The position numbers and the translations under genes are program-made. This document shows, piece after piece, positions 1 to 9,211 of a stretch of 64,000 nucleotides of DNA. A model generated the notes under the pieces. The model was given only the letters and a program-made list of their open reading frames with translations. It was not told where the DNA came from and ran no database searches. Source of the DNA: Bacillota bacterium (GTDB lineage Bacteria; Bacillota; Clostridia; Acetivibrionales; DTU013); the NCBI GenBank assembly GCA_023433505.1, contig JAEZCO010000094.1:96319-160318 (forward strand). Reading direction: 5' to 3'. The first letter of the stretch is position 1. The number at the start of each line of letters is the position of its first letter.

Positions 1-1402
1 AGCACGATCTTCTCCCACATCTCACGGTCAATATAGACCGGCTCGGGCAGCGAGGCACAGTCCACTTTCAGGTGCAGGCCGGCTTTCTCGATCGCCGAAC
101 GGAAGACGCTGACCAGTTCAGACGTGTAGTCCGCCAGGTCGGTAAGCTCGTAAGAAGCCTGGATGCGTCCCGCCTCGATCCGGGAGAAGTCCAGCAGGGT
201 GTTCACCAGTTTTAACAGGCGCAGGCCATTTCTGTGAGCCAGGGAAACCTGCGCTCTCTCCTCTGCGGGCAAGCCTTCACCGGCCTTGTTAAGAAGCTCC
301 TCCATGGGGCCGAGCATCAGCGTCAGCGGCGTCCGGAACTCGTGGCTGACATTGGAGAAAAAAGTTGTTTTGGCACGGTCAAGTTCGGCCAGGGCTTCGG
401 CGCGGCGCCTCTCCTGCTCAAAGGCATCGGCATTTGCTATCATCGACGTAATCTTTTCAGAGGCCAGCTCGAAGAAGCGCCGGTAGGCATCGTCAAAGGC
501 CCGGCGCGGACTGATTCCCAGTATTAACAGTCCTGTAGGGGCTTGCTGGCCCGGCTGCACCAGTGGCAGAACCGCCGCGGAATGCGGAGGATCGGGCCAG
601 TGGCGTGCGGGAATATCGCCAAAAAGGCCTTGAAGGTCGCTGACAAGCGTCATTTTCCCGCTTGCGGCAACCTGAGCCAGAGGCCAACCCTTTTCATTCG
701 TCGCCGTCAGCTCCACCGTGACCGGAGCAGCTTGAGAGGCGGCGGGAAGTCCTGCGTGTCCTGCCAAACTGGCCGTCTTTCCATCCTTGTTGAGCAGATA
801 AATAAGCGAGAATGGCATATCGATAGCATGGTCATCCAGAATCTTTACCACGTCTTCTGCTGCTTTCATGGGATTTCTTGCATCGGACTTTAAATTGCTG
901 AGTGCCGCCAGCCTCCGTTCATAGAACACGCGCTCGGTAATCTCCACCGCGACACAAAAGATGCCCCCACTGCACCCGACTCATCTCGTGCAGCCCCATA
1001 TGAGAATTGGAAGTGCGTTTCCTCTTTATATCCTTTTCTCTGCATTATAAAGAGAAAGTCCTCTGTCGAGAAAGGCACTCCGGTTTTCATCACCTCCATG
1101 AGCAGGGGACCGATAACGTCAAAGATTTCATTCCACACCGCCTCGCAGGTCTTGCCAAGCGCCCACGGGTGCTTATCTGCCAGCATGGGGATGTAGGCGT
1201 CGTTATATAGCACTGCCAGCTGAGGCCCCCAAAAGAGGACAATGGGAAAGTTGGTTGTGAGACAGATGTTAACCGCCGATCGCAAACTTTGAGGCCAGCC
1301 CGGCACCGGGCCCAGCGGGGTGTCGGAGAAATCAAATTCGAACATCCGTTTCGCCATCTCGCTGCCTCCAGCTAGAAATTCGAGTCTCTTTGGCACGCTC
1401 AT
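1..1402 (-). pseudogene. PAS/GAF sensor histidine kinase, frameshifted and cut by the window edge
   Basis: The minus strand from 1402 encodes a PAS-like sensor domain of the kind found in hybrid kinases (segments TPLGPVPGWPQSLR, NDAYIPMLADKHPWALGK). At a run of five C on the plus strand (964-968) the reading frame shifts. Adding one G restores a continuous reading (AVGGIFCVAVEITERVFYERR), followed by a GAF-like domain, a coiled linker and a HisKA H-box, NVSHEFRTPLTL, near 340. The gene continues past base 1, so the ATPase domain is not seen. The start chosen is the ATG at 1400-1402, just after a G-rich ribosome site; the longer upstream reading lacks one. Either this is a true pseudogene or a homopolymer sequencing error in an intact kinase. 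No partner regulator is visible in the window. Confidence 0.75.
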
Positions 1403-2062
1403 AGCCAATCCCCCCAAATATATCAATGTTTCTACATAATTTACTCTTATATGCGACAGCTTTCTGGGTTTTCGACAAAAATTATACCACAAAATCCTCA
1501 CTTTTTATATAACCATTTCCTTTTTGACCAGATATTTCTTATACTTCAATTTATGGCATGTGCATTCTCCTTGCAGTTAATTTATCGCAGCGCTCCGGTT
1601 CTACTCTATTATTGAAGCGTGAGACATGCGGATGGGTTATGAAACAATGCTTAAAGGCGGGGCGCGCTATTCCGTGACCATGGCAGAATTTTATAAAATT
1701 CTGGCAGTTTCATTGATTTTGCTATTTTCCTGGCAACAGCCGAAAAGTTTGCATCCCTGTCAAATAGCCTTTTCGGTTTGGATTATCCGAAGGAGCTTTT
1801 GATACCGAGTACTATTTTACAACAATTTTCCGTCATCATACCGACATTACGCCTTCCAGATTCAGAAACAGGTTTGAGGGCTAGACTCCTTCCCCTATGT
1901 CCTGTTTTATAAGGACACAGGAAATGTTTATCGAATGTAACCGCATAAAGGATAATTTTCTACCCCAAAAAAGGTGTCATAGGCCATAGAATCTTGCTAT
2001 ATTTCCCTGTATACTATGTCCTGCTTATGGCCTAAAGCATTTATGAAAGGTGCGTAGATTTA
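1403..2062. other. Gene-free stretch with inverted and direct repeats upstream of the fructosamine-kinase-like gene
   Basis: No convincing reading frame is seen. Near 1980-2035 a 9-base arm TAGGCCATA is matched by TATGGCCTA about 40 bases later, just before the downstream gene. A short hairpin TGTCCT/AGGACA lies near 1900-1920. The string CTATGTCCTG occurs both near 1896 and near 2023. These could be operator or leader-RNA elements for the gene at 2063, but this is only suggested by position. Confidence 0.4.
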
Positions 2063-2956
2063 ATGAACAAGCTTATTGATGGGGTATTCAACAGGGAAAT
2101 TGAAAAAGCCGTTACAAAATATCTAAATAGACAGTTTAAAATACTCTTCATAAAAAATAATACCGTTGGTGCTATGCATGACGCTGCAATTTTTAAAGGT
2201 GAAGACTATCGTGTTTTTGTAAAAGCAGGGACAAACTCTTTTTCCTTCGACCAGTTCATTCAAGAAGCATGGGGGCTCAATTATATCCGAAATAATTCCT
2301 TGATAAAAACTCCGGATATAATTGATGTTCTTACTATTGACGGGGTAGCGCTGCTTATTATGGAAGCCGTCGATGTAAAGCCCGTTGAAGAAAATAAAGA
2401 CTGGGAAACTCTCGGCAGAGGGCTTGCTGCTCTACACAAGACAAGCTGGAACAAATGTGGGCTTGAAACGCATAGTTATTTGGGTATATTCAGGCAAGAC
2501 AATAGACCTATGGATACATGGCCGGAATTTTTCGGTGAAAGAAGACTGAGGGATACGATGAAAATGGCAGTTGATGCCGGAAATATGACATATGAGCAGT
2601 GCCTCCCTATTGAAAAGCTGATAAACAAGCTTCCTGAAATATGCGGTCCAATACAGGCATTTTCTTTGCTTCACGGTGATCCATGGCCCGGGAATCTGCT
2701 TTTTGACGGAAAACAGATGATCGCCATCGATTGCAGTATTTATTATGGAAATAGAGAAATCGATTTATCTACAGTTGACTTTTTTTATCCTGTATCAAAA
2801 TATTTCTTTAGTGCCTATAATGAAGTTTATCCAATCGATTCGGGATATAAAGAGAGAAAACCGCTATGGCAAATCAATCAATGGCTTGGGCATGTTGCCC
2901 TTTTTGGAGAAGAATACATACCCAAGCTTATGAATGCTGTAAATATTTACTTATAG
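2063..2956 (+). CDS. Fructosamine/ketosamine-3-kinase family protein
   Basis: This 297-residue protein has the aminoglycoside-phosphotransferase-like fold. The kinase motif LLHGDPWPGNLLFD (around residues 213-226) supplies the catalytic Asp and Asn, and AIDCSIYYGNREIDL supplies the metal-binding Asp. The motif WPEFFGERRL and the tail around PLWQINQWLGHVALFG match the fructosamine kinase family rather than antibiotic kinases. The family phosphorylates sugar-amine (glycation) adducts so that they break down. The length is normal for the family. The gene stands alone, converging on the nitrogenase-like operon, with a shared palindromic terminator at 3101-3140. The exact substrate cannot be read from sequence. 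Confidence 0.85.
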   Translation: MNKLIDGVFNREIEKAVTKYLNRQFKILFIKNNTVGAMHDAAIFKGEDYRVFVKAGTNSFSFDQFIQEAWGLNYIRNNSLIKTPDIIDVLTIDGVALLIMEAVDVKPVEENKDWETLGRGLAALHKTSWNKCGLETHSYLGIFRQDNRPMDTWPEFFGERRLRDTMKMAVDAGNMTYEQCLPIEKLINKLPEICGPIQAFSLLHGDPWPGNLLFDGKQMIAIDCSIYYGNREIDLSTVDFFYPVSKYFFSAYNEVYPIDSGYKERKPLWQINQWLGHVALFGEEYIPKLMNAVNIYL

Positions 2957-3100
2957 AGCTATGGCATGAAAACGGAGGTAAGATCAGGGCAATAGACATA
3001 AATACAGCTGTGAGCAAGTATTTCTTATATCTTCTCAGATTCCTTCAGCCATAGGTGCAAATTTTCGTCAGCCAATAACAGAATAAAGGGTGAAAGAGCA

Positions 3101-3140
3101 AATTATAAAAGCGTTCGGCATGCCAAACGCTTTTATAATT
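3101..3140. terminator. 40-bp near-perfect palindrome, probable bidirectional terminator
   Basis: Arms of 20 bases pair with a single G-T exception and no loop spacer, reading AATTATAAAAGCGTT at the left and the complement at the right. It lies between the convergent kinase gene (ends 2956) and the nitrogenase-like beta gene (ends 3230). Each arm is A/T-rich at its outer end, so it can terminate in both directions. Confidence 0.75.
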
Positions 3141-3229
3141 AAGCATTATGTTATTTGTATACAGATATCGGCATTGCTTCGGCATCACTCACCGACCAGC
3201 TAAAAAAACACCGGCACAGGGCTAAATTC

Positions 3230-4570
3230 CTACCTGCCGGCAACAGCCGAACTCAACAGGTCTTCAACAAGCCTCAGACCGCCTTTGTATCCGGTGTAGC
3301 CCCTGTCGAGCACCGCCCTATTTGCAACAGGAAAGCTTATGCTCAAATGTGCCGCGCCGATGGATTGTGCCAGTTCACGGTCCAGGGAACTGCCTGCCAC
3401 AAAGGCCGGGCTGAAGGACCTGGTATATTTTCCGCTGTCAACTTTAGGATAAAGCTCGTTCAAATACCGGATAACCTCGCTGGTATCCGTTTCATAAACA
3501 ACTCTGGGCTTCAATCCGGACGCCAAATTCTCAGAAATTTTCTTCAGCAAATCCTTCTGGTCCTCATTGAGCTGGTCGGTAAAGACCACCAATTCGGGAA
3601 GCCATCCCAGGTCGTCGGACAGGAACCGCGTCACTGCCGGAGCATAGTTGGCGTCGCCGATAACGACGGCATACCGCTGCAAATCAAGGTCGTTGTATGC
3701 TTCGGTCAATGGATCGATGAAGCTGAAGTATTGATTGTTTTCCTTCTCAATCAGCTTTTCAACCGCATCAATGTCCAGAGACAGGGCAGCGCCTACCTGC
3801 CGGAGAAAAGCGTCGGAAGCGGCAGGGCCTATGGGAAGCGCCGATACGATAAAAGGCGTGCTGTGAACTTCTTCAAAGGCCCTGGCAGTTTCCACGCCGT
3901 ACACCTCTGAAATAACGATATTCAATTCCGCCTCTGCCGCGTTTTTGATTCCATCCAGGGTGTCGTCGTGGGTGAAAAACGTATTTACCTTAAGGCCAAG
4001 CTTCTCAAGAAGACTGCGGACCCCTTCCAGGTTTCCCCTCCAGAATACGTCCATATAGGGTACGATTCCGAAGATATTCACACTGCCTTTTACTTTTTCC
4101 TTACCCTTTATGACAAAATCCTTCACCAGCGCCTGCAGCACCAGATCATATCCATAATACGAATTTCCCTTAAAGCCTCCGGTTTCGGCGGAGATTATAC
4201 TCACTCCACTATCCCTGAATTCTGAAACAACAGCCTTTACATCATCTCCGATCACCTCGGTGACACAGCCTGTCATTACAACAAACAAGCTGCCGTCCAT
4301 GACCTCCAGGGTATTCACGATCTGCTCCCGCAGCCTTTCAGCGCCGCCGAATACCACTTCCCGCTCCTGGACATTGGAGCTGGGTACGTTCAGTCCTCCG
4401 CAATACCCCCCCACCTGCAGGCCGCTGCCGCCATTCTGAGTCCAGGTGATGTTTCCTGCACAGCCTGATGCCGCATGCAATATGGGAATGGTGTCCGGCA
4501 ATGCTGTTACAGTGGACATCGCACCTCCCAGAGAGCAGAGATATCTCGGCCTTTCTATGAAGCTACTCAT
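3230..4570 (-). CDS. Nitrogenase-like component 1, beta-type (NifK/NifE/NifN family)
   Basis: This 446-residue protein belongs to the oxidoreductase/nitrogenase component 1 family. Three Cys at family positions are visible: C12 (RYLCSLGG), C37 (HAASGCAGN) and C102 (MTGCVTEVIGDD). They correspond to the bridging metal-cluster ligands of NifK. The ATG at 4570 was chosen because GGAGGTGG precedes it and it overlaps the end of the alpha-like gene by 8 bases, which implies translational coupling; a longer upstream reading has no such site. It is the last gene of the operon. The subunit probably pairs with the product of 4563-6086. The protein is shorter than NifK (about 520). Its substrate is unknown. 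Confidence 0.85.
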   Translation of the reverse strand: MSSFIERPRYLCSLGGAMSTVTALPDTIPILHAASGCAGNITWTQNGGSGLQVGGYCGGLNVPSSNVQEREVVFGGAERLREQIVNTLEVMDGSLFVVMTGCVTEVIGDDVKAVVSEFRDSGVSIISAETGGFKGNSYYGYDLVLQALVKDFVIKGKEKVKGSVNIFGIVPYMDVFWRGNLEGVRSLLEKLGLKVNTFFTHDDTLDGIKNAAEAELNIVISEVYGVETARAFEEVHSTPFIVSALPIGPAASDAFLRQVGAALSLDIDAVEKLIEKENNQYFSFIDPLTEAYNDLDLQRYAVVIGDANYAPAVTRFLSDDLGWLPELVVFTDQLNEDQKDLLKKISENLASGLKPRVVYETDTSEVIRYLNELYPKVDSGKYTRSFSPAFVAGSSLDRELAQSIGAAHLSISFPVANRAVLDRGYTGYKGGLRLVEDLLSSAVAGR

Positions 4571-6086
4571 TTTCTCCACCTCCGGCTGCCTTGATATATT
4601 TGAATGGGTCGGAGCCGTACCACTGCTCCGAATAGGGCAGCTTTGCATACCGGCTTAATTTTTTGTTGAACGTCGGGTTTTTCAGCTGCCTGTAGAGCCT
4701 GGATGCCAGCTCGTATACGCCTTTGTAGCCGATATAGCTTAAGCCGGTATTGTAAATGACATGGGTTGCCAATCCGAGCTTGGACGCAACGCCATTTCCA
4801 TTCCAATGGCCAAGGAACACATCGGGTTTCAGCTTTTTCAACAGGTTTGCTTCTTCAAAGGGCTGCGCATTGGCAATATTGATGACAAAATCCTTCTGAA
4901 TGTTTTTTATCAGCTTGTCGTATTCCACATTGGCAAACTCGTCATGATGGTAGGAACGGATTCCCACCAGATCAAACCCCAATTCGTTCAGAAGGCCCGA
5001 CGTTGCCAATGCCCTGAATTCTCCGGCGCCTACGAATACCTTCTTTCCTTTGAAGACGGGCAGGAAATCTGCCAGCGCTGCTTTCAGCTCCTTTTCCTCT
5101 TCACGGACAAGCTTCTCCGCCAGCGGGCCCAAACCAAAAAACTCCGCTACCTCGCGGATCCATATGCTTGTATTTTCGATGCCTATAGGCATATGCTTCA
5201 GAATATAGGGTATTCCAAACTTCTCTTCAAGGAATTTCACAAAATAGTCGTCATGGGTAGGACATGTGCTGATGGATACCGCAGCATGGGTCACCTTATA
5301 CATTTCCTCGGGCTTGGCAAAGATGGGAAAAACATTGGTTTCAAGGCCCAGGGCTGCAAGGAGCCTTATCAATTCAAGCTCGTCCACCCTTCCCATGGAG
5401 GAAACGTTCAGCAGGTTTACCGTCCGCTTTCTTCTGTAATTTTCCTTCAATTCTTCAAATTCATTTTCAAAAAGGGGCTTACGGTCTTCCGGCTCATCCA
5501 GGAGCTTGCGCCCTATCCCATGATATACCGCGTCATAGGCGGTGGCCCAGATTTTTGTCTTAAAACCCTCGCAATGTACAGGAATGATCCTCGCGGAAAC
5601 CTGAGACTGTATACGGTCCGCCACTCCATCGATATCATCTCCGATGATACCCGGTACGCAGCCTGCAACAACCGTAATGGTGGCAGGACGGTACCTGCGG
5701 TCCGCTTCAATGATGGCTTTTTCAAGCTTACCCTCGCCGCCGCTGATTACATCCGATTCATCCAATGCCGTGGAAAGCCACATGGCATCCTTTACCTTAC
5801 CCCAACGCACATTTCCGCCGCTCCTGACATTGGCATTCTGTGAATGGGCACATGAGCCGCAGCCGATAGCGCCATGCAAAAGCACCACATTATCCGGCAG
5901 GCTGTTCAGCATTGCAAGGCCTGGTAACAAAAGACAAATGGAGCCCTGTGTAAACACACGGTCACCATCGTCCATACAGCAGCCCCCAGTTTTCTTTGCC
6001 AGCCCGCATAGTGTTCCGCCGTATGTAATACAGGCTTTTAGACGGTCTTCTCTTTTGGGTGGCTCTCTATGGTCCAGATAGCTCAA
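4563..6086 (-). CDS. Nitrogenase-like component 1, alpha-type (NifD family)
   Basis: This 507-residue protein aligns with NifD by motif. C51, C76 and C143 (VVAGCVPGIIGDD) match the three P-cluster Cys of NifD with nearly constant offset. The segment STCPTHDDYFVKFLEEKFGIP places a Cys at residue 275, where NifD has its cofactor Cys ligand. The NifD cofactor His, in PYHGYDGF, is replaced: the equivalent stretch reads SYIGYKGV (I452). The N-terminus has extra Cys at 19, 27, 36 and 37. This argues for a nitrogenase-like reductase with P-cluster-type ligands but an altered active-site cofactor, and not for a true dinitrogenase. No NifH is nearby. It is coupled to the beta-like gene by an 8-base overlap. 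Confidence 0.87.
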   Translation of the reverse strand: MSYLDHREPPKREDRLKACITYGGTLCGLAKKTGGCCMDDGDRVFTQGSICLLLPGLAMLNSLPDNVVLLHGAIGCGSCAHSQNANVRSGGNVRWGKVKDAMWLSTALDESDVISGGEGKLEKAIIEADRRYRPATITVVAGCVPGIIGDDIDGVADRIQSQVSARIIPVHCEGFKTKIWATAYDAVYHGIGRKLLDEPEDRKPLFENEFEELKENYRRKRTVNLLNVSSMGRVDELELIRLLAALGLETNVFPIFAKPEEMYKVTHAAVSISTCPTHDDYFVKFLEEKFGIPYILKHMPIGIENTSIWIREVAEFFGLGPLAEKLVREEEKELKAALADFLPVFKGKKVFVGAGEFRALATSGLLNELGFDLVGIRSYHHDEFANVEYDKLIKNIQKDFVINIANAQPFEEANLLKKLKPDVFLGHWNGNGVASKLGLATHVIYNTGLSYIGYKGVYELASRLYRQLKNPTFNKKLSRYAKLPYSEQWYGSDPFKYIKAAGGGENE

Positions 6087-6088
6087 TT

Positions 6089-7132
6089 TTACTGCACCTC
6101 CAAATTATTTATATATTCCCGCGCCGTTTCCACCATGGCACAGATGTTTTCCAACGGCACCCCGGGCGGTATGTCGCAGCCGGGCATGAGAATGTAGCTG
6201 CTGCCCGTGCCTGCTTTCTCAATACAAGCGCGGCATGCTGCCTTCACGCCTTCCGGAGTCTCGTTCTGCATAATTGCCACTGGGTTCATGTTTCCGGAAA
6301 AAGCCATCCTGTCCCCCACAAGCTCACGGGCTTTCGCCAGATCCACCTTGTAATCCAGGGAAATGTTGGCGGCGCCGGTTTCAGGGATCAAATCCAACCG
6401 GTTCGTTATATTGCCGCAAATATGGATACTTACGACTGCGCCTTTCTCCTTCACACGGTCGACAACTCTTTTTAAATAGGGAAGAGAAAATTCTCTGAAT
6501 TGCTCCCGTGAAATAAGATCGCCGGAAGAGGTGGGATCCGCAATGGAGATAATGCCGGCACCGGCATTGATATAAGGCTCCAGGTACTGGAAGCAAAGCT
6601 CTGCCGTAAAGTCAAGCACCGCATGCACCGCTGCCCTATCCCTGTAAATATTCCGCATGATCCTCTCCACACCGTAAACATGTCCTGCAAGGGTAAAGGG
6701 ACCCCATTGGCTTGCGCCCACAAGGGTCCTCTCACCCACAATTTTATTCAAAACTCCGGCAGTTTCCACAAGCAGATGAATGTCTTCATCTTCCTTTATG
6801 CCGTCAAGCCTCACTGAATCAATGGCCTTCGCATCCTTTAAAAGGACTTCCTGTATATCGGGAGTACCCTTTGCACGGAATTTGATTTTTCCGCCGATGG
6901 CTCGTATGGCCAGATTGTGGTACCCCGAGCCGGGCCATACGATATCGGAGTGAACGGTTTCATTGGTTTCCGCAATGATTTCCGCCGCTGGTCCGGGACC
7001 TATGGCCAGAGCTTTTTCAAGGGTCAGGCCCTTCCTGTTGAAGGTCCAGGCGCCGCCTGAAAGCAGCGCTACCGGCACCCGGGGAGTTTCTTGCATCGTT
7101 AAGGCATTTAGAATTATTTCCTTTGAATTCAT
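6089..7132 (-). CDS. UroD-family (MtaA/CmuA-type) methyltransferase 1
   Basis: This 347-residue TIM-barrel protein belongs to the uroporphyrinogen decarboxylase superfamily. The zinc-binding pattern of the corrinoid-dependent methyltransferase branch is present: H237-x-C239 in HICGN, and C319 in MPGCDIP. This points to methyl transfer with a thiol or methylcobamide, not haem synthesis. The ATG at 7132 follows AGGTGGGG at normal spacing; the in-frame GTG three codons upstream overlaps that site. It sits 3 bases upstream of the nitrogenase-like alpha gene, so the two are almost certainly co-transcribed. It is one of three paralogues in this cluster. Substrate unknown. Confidence 0.85.
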   Translation of the reverse strand: MNSKEIILNALTMQETPRVPVALLSGGAWTFNRKGLTLEKALAIGPGPAAEIIAETNETVHSDIVWPGSGYHNLAIRAIGGKIKFRAKGTPDIQEVLLKDAKAIDSVRLDGIKEDEDIHLLVETAGVLNKIVGERTLVGASQWGPFTLAGHVYGVERIMRNIYRDRAAVHAVLDFTAELCFQYLEPYINAGAGIISIADPTSSGDLISREQFREFSLPYLKRVVDRVKEKGAVVSIHICGNITNRLDLIPETGAANISLDYKVDLAKARELVGDRMAFSGNMNPVAIMQNETPEGVKAACRACIEKAGTGSSYILMPGCDIPPGVPLENICAMVETAREYINNLEVQ

Positions 7133-7145
7133 AAACCCCACCTGT

Positions 7146-8180
7146 TTATTCTACACCCTCCAATTTGATAAAAGCGGCCTTGGCCAAAGCATCCGGATCC
7201 GTATCCTTTTCGAGTATACCGATTTCCTTCATTTCCTTTGCACCGTTGGTAACGGCATCCTGTCCGCCTTGAACCGAGGGCTCAAAATTGTAGTTTGCCA
7301 GAACCTGTGTATTTACTGTTACATCACCCGGCACATATTTTTTATCCACTTCGATTTGCGCAATTTCCTGCTGGTTGGAGTTTACCCAGCTCGCACCTTT
7401 CAGTATTGCTCTGGTTGCTGCTGCGGCGATGGCAGGATCCTTTTCAAGCAAGGTCCCGTTTACAACCACGAGGCAGCAATATTCAAGGCTGAAGGGTTCA
7501 TCGACTGCCGAATCATAAAGACTCTTGGCTTTACCATCATTCACCTGGATTTGAGCGAAGGGGTCCGCAACGGATATGGCATCAACTTCACCCTTTTCAA
7601 GCGCGATGGGAAGCTCTGCATTGGGGAACACTTTCCATGTGACATCCGTCTTCGAATCAAGCCCTTCCTTGTTCAAAAGCCTGGATACCAGGATCATGGG
7701 GCCGCCGCCGAGTGCAGGCACTCCGATTGTCTTCCCTTTGAATTCCTTTACCGACGTAATTGCTGAGTCAGCCGGAATAAGAATCTGTATGCAGCCGGTA
7801 TGGATACCGGCGGTGAACTTGACATTCAAGCCTTGCTCGATAGGCTTTAACCACTGGTTCAGAAGTCCGTCGGTCACATCGATCTTATTGGTTGCCAGCC
7901 CATCTTTTAGTGTATTGGCATCGCCTTTGATCAATTCCACATCCAGGCCCTCTTCCTTAAAGAACCCTTTCTCGTAAGCCGCAAATATCCCTGCTTCGCA
8001 AGTGTTGCCGAAATAGCCGACCTTGAGCTTTTTAAGTTCCTTTGACGCTGTTGTACCTGCTGCCGTCTGGCCTATGGTTGTCTGTCCTGATGTCGAAGCG
8101 CTTTTATTTCCGCATGCTGTCATACTCAGCAGTAATGCGCCAATGAGTGATACTCCGATAACGGTTCTAAGTTTTTTCAT
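7146..8180 (-). CDS. NitT/TauT-family ABC transporter substrate-binding lipoprotein
   Basis: This 344-residue protein has a lipoprotein signal peptide (MKKLRTVIG... with the lipobox LSMTAC, Cys at about residue 22). The mature domain is of the NMT1/SsuA/TauA type (KVGYFGNTCEAGIFAAYEKGFF, DPFAQIQVNDG). The family binds small anions or organosulfur/organonitrogen compounds at the outer membrane face. The matching permease and ATPase are at 14568-15605 and 13753-14574, separated from this gene by the methyltransferase genes. Its own promoter and a terminator-bearing leader at 8304-8433 indicate separate control by early termination. It heads the operon leading into the nitrogenase-like genes. 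Confidence 0.87.
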   Translation of the reverse strand: MKKLRTVIGVSLIGALLLSMTACGNKSASTSGQTTIGQTAAGTTASKELKKLKVGYFGNTCEAGIFAAYEKGFFKEEGLDVELIKGDANTLKDGLATNKIDVTDGLLNQWLKPIEQGLNVKFTAGIHTGCIQILIPADSAITSVKEFKGKTIGVPALGGGPMILVSRLLNKEGLDSKTDVTWKVFPNAELPIALEKGEVDAISVADPFAQIQVNDGKAKSLYDSAVDEPFSLEYCCLVVVNGTLLEKDPAIAAAATRAILKGASWVNSNQQEIAQIEVDKKYVPGDVTVNTQVLANYNFEPSVQGGQDAVTNGAKEMKEIGILEKDTDPDALAKAAFIKLEGVE

Positions 8181-8303
8181 TTTTTGACTCCCCTCAATGA
8201 TTGATATTTATTCAAAAAGCCTTATGTATCTTAAGCTTTTTAAAAACAAAACTTCTTGTGCCAAGCGGTCGATTTCTCTGGAATAATTACCTTTTATAAA
8301 AAA

Positions 8304-8398
8304 AGGCTAAGCCAAACAGACCTGAACAGGCCCATATAGCTTAGCCTCCAGTCTTTCTGGTCAGCTGCCGCAATGATAACCAAGTTTTCCTATCATAT
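8304..8398 (-). promoter_or_regulatory. Candidate cis-regulatory leader RNA (riboswitch/attenuator-like) ending in an intrinsic terminator
   Basis: On the minus strand, RNA starting near 8398 can form a hairpin ATGATA/TATCAT, then a CCAG/CTGG hairpin in a short conserved-looking core. A strong terminator follows: AGGCTAAGC pairs with GCTTAGCCT around an inner GGCCTG/CAGGTC stem, with eight T after it. The binding-protein start codon lies about 120 bases downstream, so the terminator must be conditional or leaky. The sequence does not match my memory of the SAM, cobalamin, TPP, T-box or guanidine consensus. The ligand is unknown. Confidence 0.6.
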
Positions 8399-8404
8399 TA
8401 ATAT

Positions 8405-8433
8405 ATCTTAAGATACAATCCCTAGAATGTCAA
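8405..8433 (-). promoter_or_regulatory. Sigma-A-type promoter of the binding-protein/nitrogenase-like operon
   Basis: On the minus strand, TTGACA (8428-8433) and TAAGAT (8405-8410) are separated by exactly 17 bases. Transcription would begin near 8398, directly upstream of the structured leader. Confidence 0.7.
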
Positions 8434-8493
8434 TAGGTTTTATTTATAAATAATTAATATTTTATCCCTCGAATGCAATCCGGTCATTGACAC

Positions 8494-9150
8494 TCAAATA
8501 TCGCCTTCCTGCAGCAGCCGCTTGTAGTAGAAGCCGCTGGTATATAAGGCAGCCGCCGGATTGTGCCCCAGCACCCTGTCCTTTGTAATGAGCGTGGTGA
8601 CAGGAGCTTTGGAATACTTTATAAATAAGGAATCATGCCCTACACAGAGCCCGACGATCACATTCAGCTCGGTCTTCTCCTTATTCAGCAGCCTGGCTTG
8701 CAGCACCGGATTGCAAAGCGCCTCATGACATCCCTTCTGCACCTTCAGCTCTTCCGGTATTCCTACCTCGGTCTTGTCTGTGGAACCCACCTTGCAGATA
8801 ACACTGTAGCTTTCCAAGCCTTTTGCCTTGAGTATTTTGGCGAAGGTTTTCGCTTCGCTCATCAAGCCTATGCAGGTTGCGATCCCGATTTTCTTCGCTC
8901 CGATACGTTTTGCAAAAGCGACGATTTCTTCAACTCTGGTAAGCTTTCCGTAATAGGTCCCTTCAATTTCTGCAGCCGCCCTGGAAATTTTCGCTACGAG
9001 TTCATCCTTTCTGTACAGCTCGTTGACTTTTTCAATTTCCGCATCCGGAGTCTGTGTTGTCAGGCAGAACTCGGGAAAACTCTTTTCTTTCCTGTAACAA
9101 TTCAATACGCCGCAGTCGGAACAACTTAAGTTTTTCTTATCATTGCCCAT
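8494..9150 (-). CDS. DUF1847 family metal-binding protein
   Basis: The product has 218 residues from the ATG at 9150, which has GGTGG at good spacing; an ATG four codons upstream (9162) is an alternative. The N-terminal CSDCGVLNCYR cluster and later Cys (CIGL, GCHEALCNP, GLCVGHDSLF) are typical of the DUF1847 family, whose function is uncharacterised. In this context it lies between the RamA-like gene and the binding-protein leader, and probably ends the 15.6-8.5 kb transcription unit. A role in metal or corrinoid handling for the methyltransferase system is inference from neighbours only. Confidence 0.8.
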   Translation of the reverse strand: MGNDKKNLSCSDCGVLNCYRKEKSFPEFCLTTQTPDAEIEKVNELYRKDELVAKISRAAAEIEGTYYGKLTRVEEIVAFAKRIGAKKIGIATCIGLMSEAKTFAKILKAKGLESYSVICKVGSTDKTEVGIPEELKVQKGCHEALCNPVLQARLLNKEKTELNVIVGLCVGHDSLFIKYSKAPVTTLITKDRVLGHNPAAALYTSGFYYKRLLQEGDI

Positions 9151-9211
9151 TTTGACCACCATCCCTTTCCCCGTGCCCCAGGCACAAAATTATGTGAAAT
9201 CCGATGACATT

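Noticed and set aside
234..893. Plus-strand frames opposite the sensor kinase
   Set aside because: They are antisense to a clear kinase reading (H-box, GAF) and have no ribosome sites or family features.
3230..6086. True molybdenum nitrogenase
   Set aside because: The cofactor His is missing, sizes differ and no nifH, nifB, nifE or nifN gene is in the window.
6089..7132. Uroporphyrinogen decarboxylase for haem synthesis
   Set aside because: The HxC...C zinc pattern and the corrinoid neighbours indicate the methyltransferase branch, and three copies lie together without other haem genes.
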